From Pseudanabaena galeata CCNP1313 (GTDB lineage: Bacteria > Cyanobacteriota > Cyanobacteriia > Pseudanabaenales > Pseudanabaenaceae): a stretch of 64,000 nt of DNA. This document shows positions 1-9,023 of this stretch, in pieces. Position 1 is the first letter of the stretch; each line of letters opens with the position of its first letter. The stretch is taken from assembly GCF_029910235.1 (NCBI RefSeq), contig NZ_CP112874.1, positions 1,364,001 to 1,428,000 of the forward strand, in the 5' to 3' direction. Made by a program: the position numbers and the translations under genes. The notes beneath the pieces are model-generated. The model had not been told where the DNA came from, ran no database searches, and saw only the letters and a program-made list of their open reading frames with translations.

Positions 1-596
1 CAGCGCTTCAGAGCCGTAACGATCGCCCCTTGCCAGTTTTTACCCTCCTCTACGGCTTCGCTTACCGCAAAGGCTATTCCTTCAGAATCGGTAGTTGATT
101 CGAGGGCATGACCTTGCGCTGACAGTTCGCCACGTAATTCAGTAGCATTGACTAAGTTGCCATTGTGGGCAAGCGCAAAATCGCCCAATCTCGTATTAAT
201 GATAATTGGCTGAGCGTTACAAACCTTACTCGAACCTGTGGTCGAATAGCGGTTATGCCCAATCCCTAAAGCTCCTTTCATTTCTGAGAGGATCGTTTCA
301 TTAAATACTTGGGCAACTAGTCCCATCGCTTTGTGAGTATGGGTCGTGCCGCGATCGTCGTAGACAGTAATCCCTGCTGATTCCTGCCCACGATGCTGTA
401 AGGCATACAATCCAAAATAAACAAGTTTAGCAACATCCCCTTCTGCTGCTAGTACCCCGAAAACACCACAAGCTTCCTGTGGTTTATCCGTCTCAATGTC
501 ATTGTTAAAATCTAGATCATCAAAATCGGGTTGATTTATAAGGTTCTTAGGCATCTCATCAGCAAAAACAGAATGGTCAGAATGGTCTGGCAACAT
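1..596 (-). CDS. purF: Amidophosphoribosyltransferase, N-terminal part (runs off left edge)
   Basis: Glutamine phosphoribosylpyrophosphate amidotransferase carries out the first committed step of de novo purine synthesis in the cytosol. About 198 N-terminal residues are visible. After a 42-residue leader comes EACGVFGV, where Cys43 would be the catalytic N-terminal nucleophile after propeptide removal. It is followed by LQHRGQESAG and GHNRYSTTG, the class II (Ntn-type) glutamine amidotransferase motifs. The phosphoribosyltransferase half lies outside the window. The ATG at 594-596 is the first in-frame start. A leader before the catalytic Cys is usual for PurF proteins that are processed. The gene is divergent from glpX. 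Confidence 0.95.
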   Translation of the reverse strand, partial: MLPDHSDHSVFADEMPKNLINQPDFDDLDFNNDIETDKPQEACGVFGVLAAEGDVAKLVYFGLYALQHRGQESAGITVYDDRGTTHTHKAMGLVAQVFNETILSEMKGALGIGHNRYSTTGSSKVCNAQPIIINTRLGDFALAHNGNLVNATELRGELSAQGHALESTTDSEGIAFAVSEAVEEGKNWQGAIVTALKR

Positions 597-693
597 AGCA
601 GTTATACGCAATACATTAGTTTGGGTAGAAGAGAAAAGCCCACTCTATAGATCGTACCAGTGTTAAGCATTTCTTAACCAAAATTAGCAAAGC

Positions 694-745
694 AACCCCA
701 GAAGGATGAAGTAGGCTCTCTGGGTTGCCATCCTCCTTCTGGGTT
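694..745. repeat. Imperfect inverted repeat in the purF-glpX gap
   Basis: The arms AACCCCAGAAGGATG and CATCCTCCTTCTGGGTT pair with one bulge around about 20 unpaired bases. The hairpin lies between two divergent genes, so it is less obviously a terminator than the other hairpins of this window. The remainder of 597-894 shows no gene and is presumably the shared promoter region. Confidence 0.55.
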
Positions 746-894
746 TTAATTTGTCCTTCTGCCCTGTAAACTTAATTACGAGGTTGTGTAGTAAGTCACA
801 ACTAACTTAATTTTGTTTTCTGTTTCTGGAAATTTTCTGGGGCATAACAAAGGCTTAATAGTTATAAAATTTAGACAAGTAAGGATTCCTACGC

Positions 895-1938
895 ATGGAT
901 AATACAATCAGCCTTGAGATTATTGAGGTCGTTGAACAGGCAGCGATCGCATCTTCTCGGTGGATGGGCTTGGGTAAAAAAGATGAAGCCGACGAAGCAG
1001 CGGTTGAAGCAATGCGCGAACGCATGAACAAAATTCATATGCGTGGACGCATTGTTATCGGTGAAGGCGAACGTGACGAAGCACCCATGCTCTATATCGG
1101 TGAAGAAGTTGGTATCTGCACACAGCCAAATGCTGCCGAATTCTGCACCATCGAAGAATTACAAGAAATTGATATCGCTGTTGACCCTTGCGAAGGCACA
1201 AACCTTGTCGCCTATGGTCAAAATGGTTCGATGGCAGTTTTGGCTATTTCTGAACGCAATGGCTTGTTCCGCGCTCCTGACTTTTATATGGACAAACTAG
1301 CTGCACCTCCTGCTGCGAAGGGTCACGTCGATATCCGCAAAACACCTACCCAAAATCTGAAAATTCTTTCGGAATGTTTAAATCGCTCGATCGAAGAATT
1401 GGTCGTCGTAGTTATGGATCGTCCTCGTCACAAGGGTTTGATTTCTGAAATCCGTGCCGCAGGCGCTCGTGTCCGTTTGATCAGTGATGGTGACGTATCT
1501 GCTGCAATTTGCTGTGGTTTCGCTGGTACAAACATCCATGCTCTGATGGGTATTGGTGCTGCTCCTGAAGGTGTTATTTCGGCAGCCGCAATGCGTTGCT
1601 TGGGTGGACATTTCCAAGGTCGTCTAGTTTATGACCCAGCCGAAGTTAACACTCCTGAGAGCGCTAAGTGGACTCGTGAAGGTAACTTGGCTCGCCTCAA
1701 GGAAATGGGTATCGAAGATGGCGATAAGGTCTATGATGCCAATGAATTAGCTTGTGGTAAAGATGTATTGTTTGCTGGCTGTGGTATTACCCCAGGTACA
1801 TTGATGGAAGGTGTCCGCTTCTTTGGTGGTGGTTGCCGTACTCAGTCTTTGGTTATCTCAACTCAATCGAAGACTGCTCGCTTTGTTGACACCATTCACT
1901 TGACTGGTGATGCTCCTAAGACTATTAATTTGCGTTAA
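895..1938 (+). CDS. glpX: Class II fructose-1,6-/sedoheptulose-1,7-bisphosphatase
   Basis: This is the GlpX-type bisphosphatase that, in cyanobacteria, dephosphorylates both fructose-1,6- and sedoheptulose-1,7-bisphosphate in the Calvin cycle. The 347-residue length is normal for the family. Diagnostic stretches are [18 protein letters not shown] near residue 56, DPCEGTNL near residue 97 (metal/substrate site), [14 protein letters not shown] and [15 protein letters not shown]. The start at ATG 895 has AAGGAT about 8 bases upstream. hemA follows 235 bp downstream on the same strand, separated by two hairpins, so the two are probably not one strong transcript. Confidence 0.97.
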   Translation: MDNTISLEIIEVVEQAAIASSRWMGLGKKDEADEAAVEAMRERMNKIHMRGRIVIGEGERDEAPMLYIGEEVGICTQPNAAEFCTIEELQEIDIAVDPCEGTNLVAYGQNGSMAVLAISERNGLFRAPDFYMDKLAAPPAAKGHVDIRKTPTQNLKILSECLNRSIEELVVVVMDRPRHKGLISEIRAAGARVRLISDGDVSAAICCGFAGTNIHALMGIGAAPEGVISAAAMRCLGGHFQGRLVYDPAEVNTPESAKWTREGNLARLKEMGIEDGDKVYDANELACGKDVLFAGCGITPGTLMEGVRFFGGGCRTQSLVISTQSKTARFVDTIHLTGDAPKTINLR

Positions 1939-1949
1939 TAACTTAGTTA

Positions 1950-2043
1950 GAATTACTAGCATCTATGGTGCTAGTAATTCTAAGCCCCTCAAAAAAGTAA
2001 AGGAAAGCGCTTCGCGCTTTCCTTTACTTTTTTGAGGGGCTTA
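1950..2043. terminator. Two consecutive hairpins after glpX, the second a 30-bp perfect palindrome
   Basis: Bases 1950-1980 form an 11-bp stem with a 9-base loop. Bases 1981-2043 form a perfect 30-bp stem with the three-base centre TTC flanked by GC/GC. The stem carries A6 and T6 tracts. It starts 42 bases after the glpX stop and could end transcription from either side. Confidence 0.75.
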
Positions 2044-2173
2044 GAGAATGACGGCAGCTATATTACAGAACGTTAAGGAGTAATAAGTACCTACTACACT
2101 GGTAGCTATCTCCTGATAAGCTCATCCAATAAGATAATTATTTCCAGTCCTAAATAAGAAACGCATTTACGAT

Positions 2174-3475
2174 ATGAATATTGCAGTTGTTGGCTTGAGT
2201 CATAAAACGGCGACTGTGGAAGTACGGGAAAAGTTGAGTATTCCCGAAGATCGCATGGAAGCAGCGATCGCTCAACTGATGAGCTATCCGAATATTGAAG
2301 AAGCTGCAATTTTAAGCACTTGTAACCGCTTAGAGTTGTATGTAGTTACTAGCGAAGCCGAAGGTGGTATTCGTGAAATTATGCAGTTTCTTTCGGAATT
2401 TAGCCAACTACCTCTACAGTACCTACGTCGTTATCTGTTTATTCTGCTCCGCCAAGATGCCGTAACTCACCTGATGCGGGTTGCGTCTGGCTTAGATAGT
2501 CTGGTACTTGGTGAAGGTCAAATTCTCGCTCAGGTCAAAAATACCCATCGTATCGCCCAGCAATACAATGGTGCAGGTCGGATTCTTAATCAACTTTTTA
2601 AACAAGCTCTTTCAGCAGGTAAGCGCGTCCGTACTGAGACTGAAATTGGTACGGGTGCAGTGTCAATTAGTTCGGCGGCAGTAGAACTCGCTCAAATTAA
2701 GCTGCAAAATTTATCGGATAAACACACTACGATCATTGGCGCTGGCAAGATGTCCCGCCTGTTAGTCAAGCATTTAATTTCTAAGGGTGCTCAAAAGATT
2801 GCGATCGTTAATCGATCGCGCGATCGCGCTGCGGCCATGCTTAAGGAATTTGAAACTAGCAATGCTGAGTTCGATATCCGTCCACTGGATCAAATGCTGG
2901 ATTGTGTAGCAATTTCTGATCTTGTGTTTACGAGTACTGCTTCTACAGAGGTAATTCTGAGTCGTAAAAATCTTGAAGCGATCGCTTCAAATCACACTGG
3001 CTTAACTCTCGTTGATATTTCTGTACCGCGCAATATTAGTTCTGATGTCAACGAGTTGCCGAATACCAGAGCCTACAACGTTGATGATTTGCAAGCCGTA
3101 GTTGCCGAGAATCAAGAAAGTCGTCGTCAAATGGCGATGCAAGCTGAGGTTTTGCTGGAAGGTTGTGTGGCGGAGTTTGATAGCTGGTGGCGATCGCTTG
3201 AGACTGTCCCCACGATCAGCAAGCTGCGTCAAAAGATGGAAATCATCCGTGAGCAGGAGATGGAAAAAGCGCTATCTCGACTCGGCAATGATTTTGCTGA
3301 TAAGCATCAAGATGTGATCGAGAGCATGACTCGCGGCATCATCAATAAAATTTTGCATGATCCAATGGTGCAGCTTCGCGCTCAACAGGACATCGAGACG
3401 CGCCGCCGCGCCATGCAAATGTTACAAGTTCTCTTTGACCTAGATTCACCCTCTAGCCAATTGAAAGAAGGGTAA
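2174..3475 (+). CDS. hemA: Glutamyl-tRNA reductase
   Basis: This NADPH-dependent enzyme reduces glutamyl-tRNA(Glu) to glutamate-1-semialdehyde, the first committed step of C5 tetrapyrrole (heme, chlorophyll, bilin) synthesis. The 433 residues include [13 protein letters not shown] at the N-terminus, STCNRLELY with the catalytic Cys near residue 50, a Rossmann motif [10 protein letters not shown] near residue 193, and a C-terminal dimerisation helix region ending in [10 protein letters not shown]. The length is typical of cyanobacterial HemA. The stop codon lies inside a terminator-like hairpin. Confidence 0.97.
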   Translation: MNIAVVGLSHKTATVEVREKLSIPEDRMEAAIAQLMSYPNIEEAAILSTCNRLELYVVTSEAEGGIREIMQFLSEFSQLPLQYLRRYLFILLRQDAVTHLMRVASGLDSLVLGEGQILAQVKNTHRIAQQYNGAGRILNQLFKQALSAGKRVRTETEIGTGAVSISSAAVELAQIKLQNLSDKHTTIIGAGKMSRLLVKHLISKGAQKIAIVNRSRDRAAAMLKEFETSNAEFDIRPLDQMLDCVAISDLVFTSTASTEVILSRKNLEAIASNHTGLTLVDISVPRNISSDVNELPNTRAYNVDDLQAVVAENQESRRQMAMQAEVLLEGCVAEFDSWWRSLETVPTISKLRQKMEIIREQEMEKALSRLGNDFADKHQDVIESMTRGIINKILHDPMVQLRAQQDIETRRRAMQMLQVLFDLDSPSSQLKEG

Positions 3476-3507
3476 TAAAAAAGCCGCCCTAGGACGGCTT
3501 TTTTATT
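3474..3507. terminator. Terminator hairpin overlapping the hemA stop
   Basis: A GC-rich stem (AAAAAAGCCGCCC / GGACGGCTTTTTT) followed by a T-run begins within the hemA stop codon. It is a classical rho-independent shape. The A-run on the other side would let it work on both strands. Confidence 0.8.
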
Positions 3508-3702
3508 AACGAAAGCGTGACAACACTTTTGTCCGATGGTGAATATCTCGAAAATTGTTTGCCTAAAGAATGATTGTGCTTACATCCTCTACTAAAGTAA
3601 ACTTTTGTAAATACACTTAATAACTATAAAAGTTTGATAGGCGTTGCAAAGCATCATATATCAAATTCTTAAAAACTATTTTTAAAAATCAAAGGTAAAG
3701 CT

Positions 3703-4137
3703 ATGTCTGTAACTAAATCGACTGGATTTGCAAAAAGTACGGGACAGCCCAAGCTAAAGAAAAAAGCTCCCAACAAGCATCAAGTCGCTGCTAATAAATA
3801 CGACGAGATGAAAGAGAAAGGTTTGCCTGAGTTCAATATTTACATTCGCATCAAGGGAAAAGATTGGGTTCCTGCGGGTTCGATGGCAGTGGAACGCAGT
3901 AACCTCATTAGTCGCGCCATTTTCCAACAGGAAGATTCTCTGCTTAAGGGGGCAATTCGTCTCTACCCTATTCTGCGGCAGTATAAAGAAAATCTTGAAT
4001 ATGGTTATCGTTTGAAGGAATTTCCTGATGAGGAAATCACAGTTGCGGTACTTCCAGAGCCTACTATTGGCGATAAGTTTCAGTATGCTTTCACTAAGGC
4101 TAAGGAATATTTCAACAGCATTACAAAGAAAAAGTAG
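3703..4137 (+). CDS. HHL1-like protein, photosynthesis-associated
   Basis: The 144-residue basic protein resembles the cyanobacterial relatives of plant HHL1 (hypersensitive to high light 1), a photosystem II protection factor. The shared look is a short Lys/Pro-rich N-terminus, then NKYDEMKEKGLPEFNIYIR and a WVPAGSMAV stretch. No signal peptide or membrane segment is visible, so the bacterial protein is probably a stromal/cytoplasmic peripheral protein. A role in high-light tolerance is inferred from the plant homologue only. The ATG at 3703 is preceded by AAAGGTAAAG. Confidence 0.7.
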   Translation: MSVTKSTGFAKSTGQPKLKKKAPNKHQVAANKYDEMKEKGLPEFNIYIRIKGKDWVPAGSMAVERSNLISRAIFQQEDSLLKGAIRLYPILRQYKENLEYGYRLKEFPDEEITVAVLPEPTIGDKFQYAFTKAKEYFNSITKKK

Positions 4138-4223
4138 TCTAAGTAGAAGCGCAAGTTACTAAAGCTCTCTATCAATTCCCCTTAAAAAGGTGGAAGTAGA
4201 AAATTCTTCCATCTTTCAATACC

Positions 4224-4266
4224 AAAAAGATGAGTGGCGGAGCTTCGCACCGCCACTCATCTTTTT
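4224..4266. repeat. 17-bp stem hairpin, family with conserved GTGGCGG/CCGCCAC
   Basis: The perfect arms AAAAAGATGAGTGGCGG and CCGCCACTCATCTTTTT surround AGCTTCGCA. The flanks TACCAAA and TAAGCAAAACTT are shared with the hairpin at 8035-8089, although the outer half of the stem differs. Bases 4138-4546 hold this hairpin and the next one and no gene. Confidence 0.8.
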
Positions 4267-4323
4267 GCTAAGCAAAACTTATTGCGGGGGAATCTGGGAT
4301 GGTGATCTAGAAAGTTCCTAAGT

Positions 4324-4390
4324 AAACTAAAAACTTAGAAAGCTGTCCCGTCCGCTATGCGGACGGGACAGCTTTCTAAGTTTTTAGTTT
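4324..4390. repeat. 32-bp perfect palindrome with TAT centre
   Basis: Bases 4324-4355 and 4359-4390 are exact reverse complements with three central bases. The inner stem AAGCTGTCCC-GTCCGC recurs at 39138-39203 and 52447-52505, so the three form one family. Confidence 0.9.
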
Positions 4391-4546
4391 TAATTATGGT
4401 GAGATGCTTAAATGGTTTCTTAGAGACGGATCTTTGGGTAGGGGAATGTGATATCTATAAAAATCAAAAAAAACTAACCAATTTAGATCTACCCTCAATT
4501 TTAAAATTAGTATTAAGATTTTGAGTGAGTAAATCGAAAAAATGTG

Positions 4547-6526
4547 ATGAAAGCCAATATCAAAAAGAAGTTCAAAGCATTATCAAGTCCTAAGTTCGTT
4601 GGCTATGCATTAGTTGGGGCGATCGCCTTACTCAGCGCGATCGCTACGGGCTTAGAACTAAGCGAAGTGCAGAACCTTGAACGCCAGACCCAATCGGCAT
4701 TTTTTAACTGGCGTGGACCGATCGCTCCTCCCAAGGATATTGTGATTCTAGCGATCGATGATCTTTCACTACGCCAAGGTGAATTTTACGATCCTCAGAC
4801 TCGCCCATTTTTGGAACCATTTCGCACAACTACATGGAAGCGCATTGTCTATGCTCAAGTTCTAGAAAAACTGGTTAAAGCTGGCGCAAAAGTAGTAGCC
4901 TTCGATATTTTATTCGTGACTCCCGGCGACCATGGGACTGCTGATGATGACAAATTTCAATCGGCGATCACTAAGTATGGAGAACGCGCCGTATTTGCGG
5001 CTAGTTATGAATTTACGCAAATTGGTGAAGCAAATATTATGCAACTTGCCTCACCTGATGGAATTTTTCAAATAAAACCAAATACCCTAGGATTAATTAA
5101 TTTTCAACCTGAAGTTACAGGCAATATTCACCGTTTGGGTGTGCAGCCACCATTAGACAGCGGCTTGCCCATTATGCCAACTTTCGCGGCAGCGATTTTG
5201 AATGTCGCCCAGATTAGTTATCCCAAACCTAAAGGTGATGGGATTTATTTTTTTGGGGGGGCTGATACATGGACAAATGCTCAACAACAGATTCCATTTT
5301 ATTATGTGGTTGATCCATATAATTGGAATAGTGAACAACTTCAGGGTGGTAAATTTTTTAAAGACAAAATTGTTTTGATCGGGGCAACGGCAGCTTCAAA
5401 GCAGGATATCCAAAACTCAGCGATGGGGCGAATGCCGGGAATTGAGATTCATGCCAATGCGATCGCTACGCTCATGCAAGGTAAAAGCATGGCAGGGCTA
5501 TTTGCTAATCCAATCCAGCAGGGTATTTTCACCCTTTTGCTAGTGGGAATCTCAGGTGGTATTCTCTGCCGATTTAAGCGACCACTGATGCAGATATTAG
5601 GCGCTTTTGGCATGGCGATCGCTTGGTTTGGGATTGGTTATGTCTGCTTCATTTACGCCAGTACGATTTTACCTGTAGCAATTCCTGCAATCGCGATCGG
5701 CTTAAATGGAGTGGCTCTTTTGACGACAGGTTCGATAGCTGCTCAATTTGATAAAATCTTGCTGCGTCGCACCCTTGAGCGTTATGTCGCTGCGCCAATT
5801 GTGGAAGAGATTGTCAATCAACCTGACAGTTTTCGCGATCTTCTAGAGGGGCGCACAATCAAAGCTGCGGTGCTGTTTTCCGATATTCGTGGCTTTACGA
5901 CGCTATCTAGTCGCCTTCCTGCCAAAGTGCTAATCCATCAACTAAATACTTATCTGGGTGGTATGGTGGATGCGATTTTGGAGTATCAAGGCACAATTGA
6001 CAAGTTCATTGGTGATGCGATTATGGCGGAGTTTGGCTCACCTGTTTCGCGAGGAGAGAAAGCCGATGCAATGAATGCGATCAATGCTGCTCTAAATATG
6101 CGATTGGCTCTAATGGAACTGCGTAAAGTTTGGCAAACTGAAAATATGATCCCTTTCTCGAATGGGATTGGTATTAACTATGGGGAAGTAACTGTCGGCA
6201 ATATTGGCTCCTCTCGTCGTCTTGAATATGCGGTTATTGGCGATACGGTCAACGTGGCAAGTCGTGTTGAAGGTATGACTAAGGAATTGGAGACAGATAT
6301 TGTTATTACAGAAGCGCTTTACGAAATTGTCAAGGACGAAATCGATGTTGTTGGTTTTGGAGAACATGCGCTTAAGGGTAGAGTTGGGAATGTACGGCTA
6401 TATGGTGTGATTGGGCTTAAAGGTAGCGATCGCAAAATTTATGAACAAGTCCACAATGATCTTAAGCGCCATACAGCAGTGATCGATATTCTCAAAAAAG
6501 GTCAGTTACCAACACGTCGCGAATAA
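4547..6526 (+). CDS. CHASE2-domain class III adenylate cyclase
   Basis: This membrane sensor makes cAMP from ATP. After one N-terminal membrane helix (about 16-36) comes an extracytoplasmic CHASE2 domain (about 40-320, beginning with the typical AFFNWRGPIAPPKDIVILAIDD), three membrane helices (about 325-410) and a cytoplasmic cyclase domain (about 435-610). The metal-binding Asp is in VLFSDIRGFTTL (near residue 446). The ATP-selecting Lys is in IDKFIGDAIM and the Asp in EYAVIGDTVNVASR, which point to adenylate rather than guanylate specificity. The start is the ATG at 4547; a GTG lies just before it at 4544. A second CHASE2 protein, a histidine kinase, is at 39.3 kb. Confidence 0.92.
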   Translation: MKANIKKKFKALSSPKFVGYALVGAIALLSAIATGLELSEVQNLERQTQSAFFNWRGPIAPPKDIVILAIDDLSLRQGEFYDPQTRPFLEPFRTTTWKRIVYAQVLEKLVKAGAKVVAFDILFVTPGDHGTADDDKFQSAITKYGERAVFAASYEFTQIGEANIMQLASPDGIFQIKPNTLGLINFQPEVTGNIHRLGVQPPLDSGLPIMPTFAAAILNVAQISYPKPKGDGIYFFGGADTWTNAQQQIPFYYVVDPYNWNSEQLQGGKFFKDKIVLIGATAASKQDIQNSAMGRMPGIEIHANAIATLMQGKSMAGLFANPIQQGIFTLLLVGISGGILCRFKRPLMQILGAFGMAIAWFGIGYVCFIYASTILPVAIPAIAIGLNGVALLTTGSIAAQFDKILLRRTLERYVAAPIVEEIVNQPDSFRDLLEGRTIKAAVLFSDIRGFTTLSSRLPAKVLIHQLNTYLGGMVDAILEYQGTIDKFIGDAIMAEFGSPVSRGEKADAMNAINAALNMRLALMELRKVWQTENMIPFSNGIGINYGEVTVGNIGSSRRLEYAVIGDTVNVASRVEGMTKELETDIVITEALYEIVKDEIDVVGFGEHALKGRVGNVRLYGVIGLKGSDRKIYEQVHNDLKRHTAVIDILKKGQLPTRRE

Positions 6527-6538
6527 AGATTATTAACC

Positions 6539-6645
6539 TTACAACGCTTTGCGTTCAAACCCGAACCAAGAATAAATTTGAAAGCGTTGCTTCGCAACGC
6601 TTTCAAATTTATTCTTGTGGTTCGTTTGATCGGAAATGGCTGTAA
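6539..6645. repeat. Composite repeat A: conserved outer arms around a 24-bp perfect palindrome
   Basis: The inner palindrome 6567-6617 has perfect 24-bp arms and a TTC centre. It is framed by TACAACGCTTTGCGTTCAAA on the left and TGGTTCGTTTGATCGG...GGCTGTAA on the right. The same frame with different inner stems occurs at 23446-23537 and 35833-35938. Confidence 0.85.
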
Positions 6646-6732
6646 AAGAGGATTTGGAGACCAAATCCCTACATATTTGTAAAGGTAGGGGCTTGGTCTC
6701 CAAGCCACACTCTCAGCGTTCCGTAAACATCA

Positions 6733-6775
6733 CAGATTATTAAAAGCGTGGCGAAGCCACGCTTTTAATAATCTG
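6733..6775. repeat. 20-bp perfect palindrome that encodes the MurG C-terminus and stop
   Basis: The arms 6733-6752 and 6756-6775 are exact reverse complements with a GAA centre. On the minus strand the palindrome is translated as part of murG and contains its TAA stop codon. Confidence 0.9.
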
Positions 6776-7885
6776 TACAATTTGAGCGATCGCATTGGCA
6801 TCTTCGCTTTGGTGCATATTCTGAATATATTCATCACGACGCTGATCAAGATCAGCGATCGCCTTGAGTAAACTCTCACTCGTCAAATCTTCTTCAAACA
6901 GAACAGCACTATAACCACGGGCTTGAAAAGACTTGGCATTGAGGATCTGGTCGCCGCGACTGGATAATTTTGATAGAGGAATTAGTAAATTCGGTTTGCG
7001 TAAAGTCAGAAACTCAAATACAGCATTGGCTCCTGAACGTGACACGACTAAATCAGCGATCGCTAAAATATCGGCAAGTTCTGTTCCTAAATACTCAAAT
7101 TGTTGATAGCGTGGATTTACATTGAGATTGATATCAAGATTGCCTTTGCCACAAGCATGAACAACTTGATACTTTTGTGTAAGCTCAGCTAAAACAGCAC
7201 GGATAGATTGGTTGATTTTTGTGGAACCTGTACTGCCACCGACCACAAATAGAACTGGATCATCAGCATTAAATCCACAAAATGCTCTTCCTCTTTCTCC
7301 ATTTCCTAGGAGAATATCAGGACGAATTGGTAAGCCTGTATGTGTAACCTTGGGAGCATACTTTGCTAAATGTTTAGCAGTTTCAGGAAAAGTGACACAG
7401 ACTTTAGTTGCAAAGGGAATTGATAGACGATTGGCTAAACCAGAAGAAAAGTCTGATTCATGAATAATCACAGGAATCCGTTGTAGCCAACTTGCAAAAA
7501 TAACGGGAACCGTGACAAATCCACCTTTAGAAAATACTACTTGAGGCTTGATTTTGGCGATCGCAAAAAAAGCATCAAATATGCCCTTAATTACTTTAAA
7601 AGGATCGATGAAGTTCTGCCAAGAAAAGTAGCGGCGCAATTTACCCGACGAAATACCGTGATAGGGAATACCAACTTCGGCAACAAGTTGTTTCTCAATC
7701 CCATGATTAGAACCAATATATATAACTTCCCAGCCATCAGCTTTCAAACTCGAAAGTAAAGCAAGATTGGGGCTAACATGACCAGCAGTACCGCCGCCTG
7801 TCAATACAATTTTGGGTTTCTTTATTAATTGTTGATGATCTGATAGTAAGTTTGGCTGATCTTTGGTCTGATTATTTGCGCCCAC
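6740..7885 (-). CDS. murG: UDP-GlcNAc:lipid II precursor N-acetylglucosaminyltransferase
   Basis: MurG adds GlcNAc to lipid I to give lipid II at the inner face of the cytoplasmic membrane (GT28, GT-B fold). The 381 residues contain GGGTAGHVSPNLAL near residue 31 (lipid-substrate loop), HESDFSSGLANR, GGSTGSTKINQ and the nucleotide-sugar region SRSGANAVFEFLTLRKPNLLIPL. There is an extra N-terminal stretch of about 26 residues before the first strand, so a later start is possible, but no better ATG is obvious. The last eight residues (KSVASPRF) and the stop are encoded by a palindromic repeat. Confidence 0.95.
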   Translation of the reverse strand: MGANNQTKDQPNLLSDHQQLIKKPKIVLTGGGTAGHVSPNLALLSSLKADGWEVIYIGSNHGIEKQLVAEVGIPYHGISSGKLRRYFSWQNFIDPFKVIKGIFDAFFAIAKIKPQVVFSKGGFVTVPVIFASWLQRIPVIIHESDFSSGLANRLSIPFATKVCVTFPETAKHLAKYAPKVTHTGLPIRPDILLGNGERGRAFCGFNADDPVLFVVGGSTGSTKINQSIRAVLAELTQKYQVVHACGKGNLDINLNVNPRYQQFEYLGTELADILAIADLVVSRSGANAVFEFLTLRKPNLLIPLSKLSSRGDQILNAKSFQARGYSAVLFEEDLTSESLLKAIADLDQRRDEYIQNMHQSEDANAIAQIVQIIKSVASPRF

Positions 7886-7943
7886 AGTTATTATTTGTCT
7901 CTAGATATTGAGAATATTGGATTTTTATAGCAATTATAGATTA

Positions 7944-8010
7944 ATCAAAACCCAGAAATTTTTTAAAAGTGTTGCTTTGCAACACTTTTAAAAAATTTCT
8001 GGGTTTTGAT
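7944..8010. repeat. 32-bp perfect palindrome with TTT centre
   Basis: The arms 7944-7975 and 7979-8010 are exact reverse complements. The centre is GC-TTT-GC. The ends read ATCAAAACCCAGAAA and its complement; CAAAACCC-type ends also occur in the palindrome at 10081. Confidence 0.9.
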
Positions 8011-8034
8011 TTGAGCGCAAAGCGCTACCCTACC

Positions 8035-8089
8035 AAAGCCCAAGAAGTGAGTGGCGGCGCTTCGCGCCGCCACTCACTTCTTGGGCTTT
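8035..8089. repeat. 26-bp perfect palindrome, sibling of 4224-4266
   Basis: The arms 8035-8060 and 8064-8089 pair perfectly around TTC. The inner GTGGCGG and outer TACCAAA/TAAGCAAAACTT are shared with 4224-4266, but the middle of the stem is different and still fully paired. Confidence 0.9.
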
Positions 8090-8192
8090 ATATCCTAAGC
8101 AAAACTTGCTTTTCTATAATTGCAATATTTGAATAGATTTTATGTGAAAATTGGTTAGGACACATAAAACTCAAATCTAAAGAGTTTAGGAC

Positions 8193-8984
8193 ATGAACCA
8201 AGTCTGGCAAAATTTCAAAAAGCCAATTCGTAATGGTCTCAAATATGCCAAAGCTTTAGTCAAAGGTTATCCATTCCATTATGCTAATTGCCAAAATCCT
8301 GATGTTGCTGACCAATACCAGCATAAATGGATAGAATCTATTACGCCTATTCCCGATCGCGGCACATTAGAGATTCGTGCTAATCGAATTTGGAACTTAC
8401 GACTTGCGGCTCAAAGGATTCATTGTCTTCATATTGCTCCTCAAAAGATTTTTAGTTTTAGCGATCGCATTGGCGAACCAACTAGAGCCAATGGGTTTCG
8501 AGAAGCTCCTGTATTTGTGCGTGGTCAGGTGCTAACTGACGTGGGCGGAGGCTTGTGTCTGATTGCTACTAATGTTTTTAATACCTTTCTGTACGCAGGA
8601 TGTGAGATTTTAGAACGGCATTGCCATAGTATTGATGCCTATGGAGAATCAAGATTTTACGAATTAGGTCAAGATGCCGCAGTCGCAAATGGATATAAGG
8701 ATCTGATCATTCGTAATCATAGCCAAATCCCTTTGCAACTGCGATTTCAAGTATTAGCAGAGGAAGGTAAAGTTGAGTCAAGTCTTTGGGGGTCTGCACC
8801 AAAACCTTGGCAAATAAAAGTAAATTCCCAAATAATTAAACAATTACATCCACCAAATCCACAGTATCTATCGGGTTGGGTTGTGAAAACCTCGCGCTAT
8901 ATCAAAAACGAATTAGAGCCATTATCTACATGGCAAAGTGATTATCAAACTGTTAGCTGTTATCAGCCATGTGTCAAGTCATAA
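8193..8984 (+). CDS. VanW family protein
   Basis: The 263-residue protein has the VanW core: FSFSDRIGEPTRANGF, then VGGGLCLIATNVFNTFLYAGCEILERHCHS. VanW proteins occur in vancomycin-resistance loci and widely elsewhere, and their biochemical role is unknown; an envelope connection is usual. No signal peptide is visible. The ATG at 8193 is preceded by AGAGTTTAGGAC. The gene is followed two bases after its stop by a hairpin and is convergent with the pirin gene. Confidence 0.85.
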   Translation: MNQVWQNFKKPIRNGLKYAKALVKGYPFHYANCQNPDVADQYQHKWIESITPIPDRGTLEIRANRIWNLRLAAQRIHCLHIAPQKIFSFSDRIGEPTRANGFREAPVFVRGQVLTDVGGGLCLIATNVFNTFLYAGCEILERHCHSIDAYGESRFYELGQDAAVANGYKDLIIRNHSQIPLQLRFQVLAEEGKVESSLWGSAPKPWQIKVNSQIIKQLHPPNPQYLSGWVVKTSRYIKNELEPLSTWQSDYQTVSCYQPCVKS

Positions 8985-8985
8985 C

Positions 8986-9012
8986 GAAAGGCGGCGCGAA
9001 GCGCCGCCTTTC
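8986..9012. terminator. 12-bp perfect hairpin between convergent genes
   Basis: The arms GAAAGGCGGCGC and GCGCCGCCTTTC surround a GAA centre. The hairpin lies two bases after the VanW stop and 12 bases from the pirin stop, so it fits a bidirectional terminator. Confidence 0.8.
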
Positions 9013-9023
9013 TTCCTATGGGA

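Larger units (their letters stand above)
7930..8123. repeat. Element framed by an 11-bp inverted repeat GCAATTATAGA
   Basis: GCAATTATAGA at 7930-7940 and its exact reverse complement at 8113-8123 enclose two unrelated palindromes (7944-8010 and 8035-8089). A similar pair encloses 59898-59971. The 307-base gap between murG and the VanW gene holds this element and no gene. Confidence 0.6.
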
